The translations under genes were made by a program, and so were the position numbers. Positions 14,168 through 14,469 of a stretch of 14,469 nucleotides of DNA are shown here, piece after piece; position 1 is the first letter of the stretch, and each line of letters begins with the position of its first letter. Below the pieces are notes generated by a model. The model searched no databases. It was not told where the DNA came from and was given only the letters and a program-made list of their open reading frames with translations. Source of the stretch: Ectothiorhodospiraceae bacterium (GTDB lineage Bacteria > Pseudomonadota > Gammaproteobacteria > Thiohalomonadales > Thiohalomonadaceae); assembly GCA_007125455.1 (NCBI GenBank), contig SLDE01000254.1, positions 1 through 14,469 of the forward strand. Reading direction: 5' to 3'.

Positions 14168-14469
14168 ATGTCAATGATTAAATCCAGCCGTAGACAATTC
14201 ATCAAGGCCGCCAGCATCGCTGGTCTTGCCGCAGGTATGCCGCTGACCACCGCCTGTGCCAGCAGCCATGGCGGTCGTGCCAAGGGGCGCGTCGTGATCA
14301 TCGGTGGTGGCACCGGTGGTGCCACTGCCGCCCGTTACCTCAAGTACCTCGACTCGTCCATCGATGTCACCCTGATCGATGCCGACAAGACCCACACCAC
14401 CTGCTACTTCAGCAACCTGGTGGTTGGGGGGCTGCGCAGCCTGGACAGCATCACACACAAGTTCGATAA
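14168..14469 (+). CDS. fccB: flavoprotein subunit of flavocytochrome c sulfide dehydrogenase (locus 2, 5' part)
   Basis: The first 100 codons of a second FccB, cut by the window end; the terminal TAA is out of frame. A Tat signal (SSRRQFIK, Arg8-Arg9) is followed by the FAD Rossmann motif VVIIGGGTGGATAARYLK (about 42-59). Cys79 in HTTCYFSNLVVGG corresponds to the covalent FAD-binding cysteine. TTAC at 27-30 is a weaker lipobox match than LSAC in locus 1. Starts at 14168 and 14174 are both possible. AAGGA (14156-14160) stands 7 bases before the first, which I prefer. It is co-transcribed with the diheme fccA2. The redox cysteine pair lies outside the window, so catalytic completeness cannot be judged. 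Confidence 0.9.
   Translation, partial: MSMIKSSRRQFIKAASIAGLAAGMPLTTACASSHGGRAKGRVVIIGGGTGGATAARYLKYLDSSIDVTLIDADKTHTTCYFSNLVVGGLRSLDSITHKFD

Noticed and set aside
14461..14469. TAA at the window end as a stop codon for fccB2
   Set aside because: It is out of frame; the frame reads GAT then AA and continues beyond the window, consistent with a gene of about 430 codons.

Overview
The window reads as the chromosome of a sulfur-oxidising gammaproteobacterium. PurL is of the large single-chain type (1297 residues, close to E. coli), Tex and a Bax-like protein are typical of Gammaproteobacteria, and two loci encode flavocytochrome c sulfide dehydrogenase (FCSD). No genus can be named from sequence reading alone. 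There is no transposase, integrase, CRISPR array, tRNA or rRNA.

Layout. 1-140 (-): 5' end of tex. 386-3784 (+): a large membrane-bound c-di-GMP protein (dCache, three PAS, GGDEF, EAL). 3956-5579 (+): fcc locus 1, a short monoheme FccA followed by FccB, closed by a strong bidirectional terminator. 5684-6148 (-): a small periplasmic cytochrome with its heme motif near the C-terminus, convergent with fccB1. 6242-7282 (+): an exported polysaccharide deacetylase. 7342-12143 (-): purL followed by a bax-like glucosaminidase gene, joined by a TGATG stop/start overlap. 12144-12533: a gap with a G9 tract and four degenerate heptamers. 12534-12809 and 12900-13181 (+): two paralogous exported small proteins, each with two copies of an 18-residue motif at a 28-residue period, which I do not recognise. 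13182-13545: a gap rich in inverted repeats. 13546-14469 (+): fcc locus 2, a diheme FccA and the start of FccB, cut by the window end.

How it works together. The FccAB pairs should oxidise sulfide in the periplasm: FccB takes electrons on covalently bound FAD, and FccA passes them to soluble c-type cytochromes. The two loci differ in heme number, FccB start region and lipobox, so they may be isoenzymes with different affinity, partner or location. The neighbouring C-terminal-heme cytochrome may belong to the same electron network. The c-di-GMP protein upstream could link periplasmic sensing to attachment or motility, but a direct regulatory tie to fcc is only inferred. tex, purL and the cell-wall genes look like ordinary chromosomal neighbours.

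The least explained parts are the tandem exported repeat proteins with the hairpins around them, and the pairing of two differently built FCSD loci about 8 kb apart.
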